A stretch of 8,046 bases of DNA from Prevotella sp. UBA1705. GTDB taxonomy: Bacteria; Bacteroidota; Bacteroidia; Bacteroidales; Bacteroidaceae. The notes below the pieces were generated by a model. It saw nothing but the letters and a program-made list of their open reading frames with translations, was not told where the DNA came from and did no database searches. This document shows positions 5,662 through 8,046 of this stretch, one piece after another. Both the position numbers and the translations under genes were made by a program. The number at the start of each line of letters is the position of its first letter. The stretch's first letter is position 1. Location of the stretch: positions 80,853 to 88,898 of the forward strand of contig DCJH01000059.1 in the NCBI GenBank assembly GCA_002317385.1, given 5' to 3'.

Positions 5662-7668
5662 TTATTCCAAATTATTTCCGAACCTCTCGATAAACTCCTC
5701 CTCCGAGATGATGGGGATGCTGAGCTGCTGGGCCTTCTGATTCTTGCCACTGGTAGAGGCCACGTCGTTGTTGATGAGATAATCGGTCGATTTGCTCACC
5801 GACCCCGTCACCTTGCCCCCCTGGCTCTCGATGTAGGCCTTGAGCTCATTGCGATTCTTGTAGTGGGCCACATCGCCCGTCACCACAAACGTGAGGCCCT
5901 CGCAGCGGTTGCCCGTGGGCGCTCCCGACGCCTGCTCCACCGTGAGCTCGGCCCGCAGACGCTCAAACATGGCGAGGTTGTCGGCATTGGAGAACCATGC
6001 CACCAGCGAGGCCGACTTCTCCGGACCGATGCCCGGAATGGTGCCCAGGCGCTCCTGGGGCGAGGCCTGGAAGAGGTCGCCGTCCGATGCCCTGCCCGAG
6101 GCGATGGCCACGAGCTCGTCTAAGGGGTGGGCCGAGAGCAGCCGGTTGCACACGTCGTGACCCACCATCGGGATGGTGAGCGCATAGAGCAGCCGGCGCG
6201 CCTCCACCTGGCGGGCACGCTCCACCGAGCGCACGATGTTGGAGGCCGACTTCTGGCCGAAGCCCTCCAGCCGGGCAATGTCGGCCGAGTGCTGGGGCAG
6301 GCGCAGGATGTCGGCATACTCGCTCACCCATCCCAGGTTGATGAATCGGGCCAGGGTCTGCTCGGAGATGCCATCCACGTTGATGCCTTCCTTCGAGACG
6401 AATCGGGCAAACTTCTTGAGCTGCTTGGCGGGGCAGGCGCCGTTGGTGCAGTGGAGCGTCTTGGTGCCGCTGGCCTCGCTCTCCACCACCTCGGTCTTCG
6501 ACCCGCACACGGGGCACTTGTGGGGAATCAGCAGCTCGCCCACGCGCTCGCTCACCCTGATCACCTTCGGGATAATCTTGTTGGCCTTGATCACCTCGAG
6601 GCGTGTGCCCTTGGCGCCGATGCCCAGTCGCTCACACTCGCTGATGTTGCAGAGCGAGGCGCGCTTCACGGTGGTGCCCTCCAGCTCCACGGGCCTGAAC
6701 ACGGCCACGGGCGATATGGTAGAGGCTGCGCAGCTCCATTCCACCGTCTCGAGCTCGGTGGAGGCACTCTCATCTTGCCATTTGAAGGCGTAGCCCGCAC
6801 GGGTGGCGTGGTGGCCGGTCACCGACCCTGTAGACGCGTATTCCGTGTCGTCGTAGGCAATGACCAGTCCGTCTACGGGGTAGGGGTTCTCGCGGTGGGT
6901 CACCCGCAGCGTCCATCGGTCTATCACCTGCCGGATGTGGTCTTCCGAGGGCTCGTCCACGAGCTCATGGTCTACGCAGGTCATGCCATTGTGGGCGAGG
7001 AAATCCATGCGTGCGCCCCACGACGTGAGCTCCTGGTCGGTATATACCAGCGTGAACGGCATCCACCTGATGCTTCGCTGGGCCACTTCGGCGGGGTCTT
7101 TGAGCGTGAGCGACCCCGAGGCGAGGTTGCGGGGGTTGGCATATTCCTCCTCGCTCTCCATGTTGAACCGCTCGAAATCGTCGTAGCTGATGATGGCCTC
7201 TCCGCGCACCACCACGTGGCCCTTGTGGGCGATGGTCTTGGGTATGCCGGCTATGCTCCCCGCGAGGTGGGTGATGTTGGTGCCGATGTGGCCGTTGCCT
7301 CGCGTCACCACCTTGGAGAGGCGCCCGCCGTCGTAGGTCACCACGAGCGTCAGTCCGTCGAGCTTCCACGATATCCAGATGGGTCTTCCCTCGGCCCATT
7401 TGGCCAGGTCGGCCACGAGCTTGGTCTTGGCCAGCGAGAGGGCCGGAAACTCGTGCTCCTCCTTCTGTCCGACGATGCTGTCTTCCGACACCTTGGCCGT
7501 GGGCGAGTGGGGCAGCGTCTCGCCTGTCTCCTGCTCCAGGCGCTTCAGCTCGTCGAACCTCGCGTCCCATTCGTAGTCGGTCATCAGTTCCTCGCGACCA
7601 TTATAATATGCGTCCGATGCGCGGTTGAGCTCCTCAACCAGTTGCTGCATCCTTTCTTTCTTATCCAT
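5662..7668 (-). CDS. ligA: NAD-dependent DNA ligase LigA, divergent subtype
   Basis: A 668-aa ligase that seals nicks using NAD+. Domains in order: Ia (about 1-60; YYN and DYEWD), adenylation domain with nucleophile Lys102 in SWKLDG, Glu157 in VRGEA, NPRN at 178-181, Asp266 in PVDGLVIAY and Lys296 in AFKW; OB fold (about 310-375); four-cysteine zinc finger (Cys385, 388, 407, 412); helix-hairpin-helix domain (about 425-575, with IPGIGPEKS); and BRCT domain (about 588-665). The full set of domains and normal length argue against a pseudogene. Several positions usually conserved in LigA differ: EYD is EWD (33-35), GSLR is GSLT (Thr188), DGVVxK is DGLVIA (Ala271), and the GRTG segment reads CAAST (313-317). 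The pattern resembles a LigA subtype I recall from gut Firmicutes and some Prevotella. The ATG at 7668 follows a TAACTTTG -7 box by 61 nt. Whether it is the sole ligase of the cell is unknown. Confidence 0.95.
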   Translation of the reverse strand: MDKKERMQQLVEELNRASDAYYNGREELMTDYEWDARFDELKRLEQETGETLPHSPTAKVSEDSIVGQKEEHEFPALSLAKTKLVADLAKWAEGRPIWISWKLDGLTLVVTYDGGRLSKVVTRGNGHIGTNITHLAGSIAGIPKTIAHKGHVVVRGEAIISYDDFERFNMESEEEYANPRNLASGSLTLKDPAEVAQRSIRWMPFTLVYTDQELTSWGARMDFLAHNGMTCVDHELVDEPSEDHIRQVIDRWTLRVTHRENPYPVDGLVIAYDDTEYASTGSVTGHHATRAGYAFKWQDESASTELETVEWSCAASTISPVAVFRPVELEGTTVKRASLCNISECERLGIGAKGTRLEVIKANKIIPKVIRVSERVGELLIPHKCPVCGSKTEVVESEASGTKTLHCTNGACPAKQLKKFARFVSKEGINVDGISEQTLARFINLGWVSEYADILRLPQHSADIARLEGFGQKSASNIVRSVERARQVEARRLLYALTIPMVGHDVCNRLLSAHPLDELVAIASGRASDGDLFQASPQERLGTIPGIGPEKSASLVAWFSNADNLAMFERLRAELTVEQASGAPTGNRCEGLTFVVTGDVAHYKNRNELKAYIESQGGKVTGSVSKSTDYLINNDVASTSGKNQKAQQLSIPIISEEEFIERFGNNLE

Positions 7669-7729
7669 AAAAACCGGGTTTGCTGTTGGGTGAAAATAGG
7701 GGTGTGGGTGTGTGTGTTTCCTATAGACG

Positions 7730-7737
7730 CAAAGTTA
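7730..7737 (-). promoter_or_regulatory. -7 promoter element of ligA
   Basis: The minus strand reads TAACTTTG, matching TAnnTTTG, 61 nt upstream of the ligA ATG. Upstream, only a T-rich TTTTC about 22-23 nt away could serve as -33, so that part is weak. The predicted leader is about 55 nt. Confidence 0.65.
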
Positions 7738-7901
7738 CAAAACATTCCCGAGAAAATGCCGAAAATGGGGCTTTCAGATGTGTTAACGAATATTAAAGCT
7801 CCGACGGTTCCAAGTCGCCTCTTGCCCCGCCTATGGTTTGCGGGGGTTAAACCATGGGGTAGGGTTTCCGCCGGGTCAATTTGCTATATTGTGGCATTCG
7901 A
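7738..7901. other. Non-coding upstream region of ligA with mutually exclusive hairpins
   Basis: I find no credible gene here. The stretch contains CCCCGC (7825-7830) pairing with GCGGGG (7840-7845). It also contains an alternative CCTATGGTTT (7830-7839) pairing with AAACCATGG (7849-7857, plus G7858). The two stems overlap and cannot coexist. The region lies upstream of the ligA -7 box, so it would be in RNA only if transcribed from elsewhere. It is followed by the right-end repeat element. Confidence 0.45.
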
Positions 7902-7929
7902 TTGATAATCGAAGATGGAGAATTGGAGC
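7902..7929 (+). repeat. Degenerate heptamer array, left flank of the right core
   Basis: TTGATAA, TCGAAGA, TGGAGAA, TTGGAGC in uninterrupted 7-bp register, reading towards the GC-rich core at 7934-7982. It is a decayed relative of the TTGATAA/TTGAGAA arrays at 4631-4705. Confidence 0.6.
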
Positions 7930-7933
7930 ATTG

Positions 7934-7982
7934 CCCTGCGGCGAAGGAGAGGATTCAAAAAAAATGGGCCGGCGCAGAGGTC
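7934..7982 (-). repeat. Dispersed intergenic repeat core, right copy
   Basis: A 49-nt inverted copy of 72-117, with two substitutions and three extra bases in an A/T run (8 instead of 5). It is flanked on both sides by heptamer arrays reading towards it (7902-7929 plus strand; 7983-8018 minus strand), the same arrangement as the left copy. Confidence 0.85.
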
Positions 7983-8018
7983 GTTCGTCAATGATCGTTC
8001 GTCACTCAACATTCGTCA
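7983..8018 (-). repeat. 14-bp tandem array (TGACGAA type)
   Basis: Read on the minus strand: TGACGAATGTTGAG (8018-8005), TGACGAACGATCAT (8004-7991) and TGACGAAC (7990-7983). The 14-bp spacing and TGACGAA start match the first unit at 1-14 and the 4722-4783 array. No gene is seen between here and the window end; the last bases hold a short direct repeat, TGTTACAT/TGTTACA. Confidence 0.75.
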
Positions 8019-8046
8019 TTCGCATCCATTTTGTTACATTGTTACA

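Noticed and set aside
5662..7668. LigA as a decaying pseudogene because of altered conserved residues
   Set aside because: The frame is intact over 668 codons, with the nucleophile, the four zinc cysteines, HhH and BRCT domains all present; a functional subtype explains it better.
6127..7905. Plus-strand open frame of 592 codons opposite ligA
   Set aside because: It is antisense to ligA, with His/Leu/Val/Gly-rich composition typical of a complement-strand shadow. It ends in the repeat-bearing spacer and has no recognisable domain.
1..8046. Composite transposon bounded by the inverted cores
   Set aside because: There is no transposase or integrase, no target-site duplication can be seen, and the cargo is conserved chromosomal genes. 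A related core also occurs inside the interval at 4662-4717.

Overview
The window looks like a stretch of a Bacteroidales chromosome, most likely Prevotellaceae. The reasons are: promoters of the TAnnTTTG (-7) type instead of a sigma70 -10 box; no obvious Shine-Dalgarno sequences; a DUF5020-type outer-membrane protein; a secreted C1B peptidase; and a TrmD with the YGGFAGM variant loop. The genes are GC-rich and the spacers AT-rich and repeat-laden. The taxonomic call is an inference from these traits.

There are six convincing genes, five on the minus strand and one on the plus strand. Read in the minus direction: ligA (5662-7668, NAD-dependent DNA ligase of a divergent subtype), a DUF5020/Tsx-like outer-membrane protein (4784-5524) with its own promoter, and trmD (3942-4616, tRNA m1G37 methyltransferase). 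A plus-strand YjjU-like patatin phospholipase (2966-3814) converges on trmD, and a very long bidirectional hairpin separates the two. The patatin gene diverges from an M24B X-Pro aminopeptidase (1466-2872), which is followed 40 bp later by an exported bleomycin-hydrolase-like C1 peptidase (229-1425). These last two probably form a peptide-degrading operon. The divergent promoters carry mirror-image -7 boxes that make a perfect 12-bp inverted repeat.

The intergenic DNA is the least conventional part. Three spacers (1-156, 4631-4783, 7902-8018) hold arrays built on 7- and 14-bp units (TGATAAT, TGATGAA, TGACGAA and relatives). The arrays read towards short GC-rich cores. The cores at the two window ends are near-identical 46/49-bp sequences in inverted orientation. 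A second repeat type, an 8-bp unit (TTTTATTC or its complement), sits at the 3' ends of the patatin, trmD and ligA genes and forms long stems there.

I see no tRNA, rRNA, CRISPR array, transposase, phage gene or defence system. The window is housekeeping and degradative genes, and the interest lies in the repeats, the divergent ligase and the promoter/terminator architecture.
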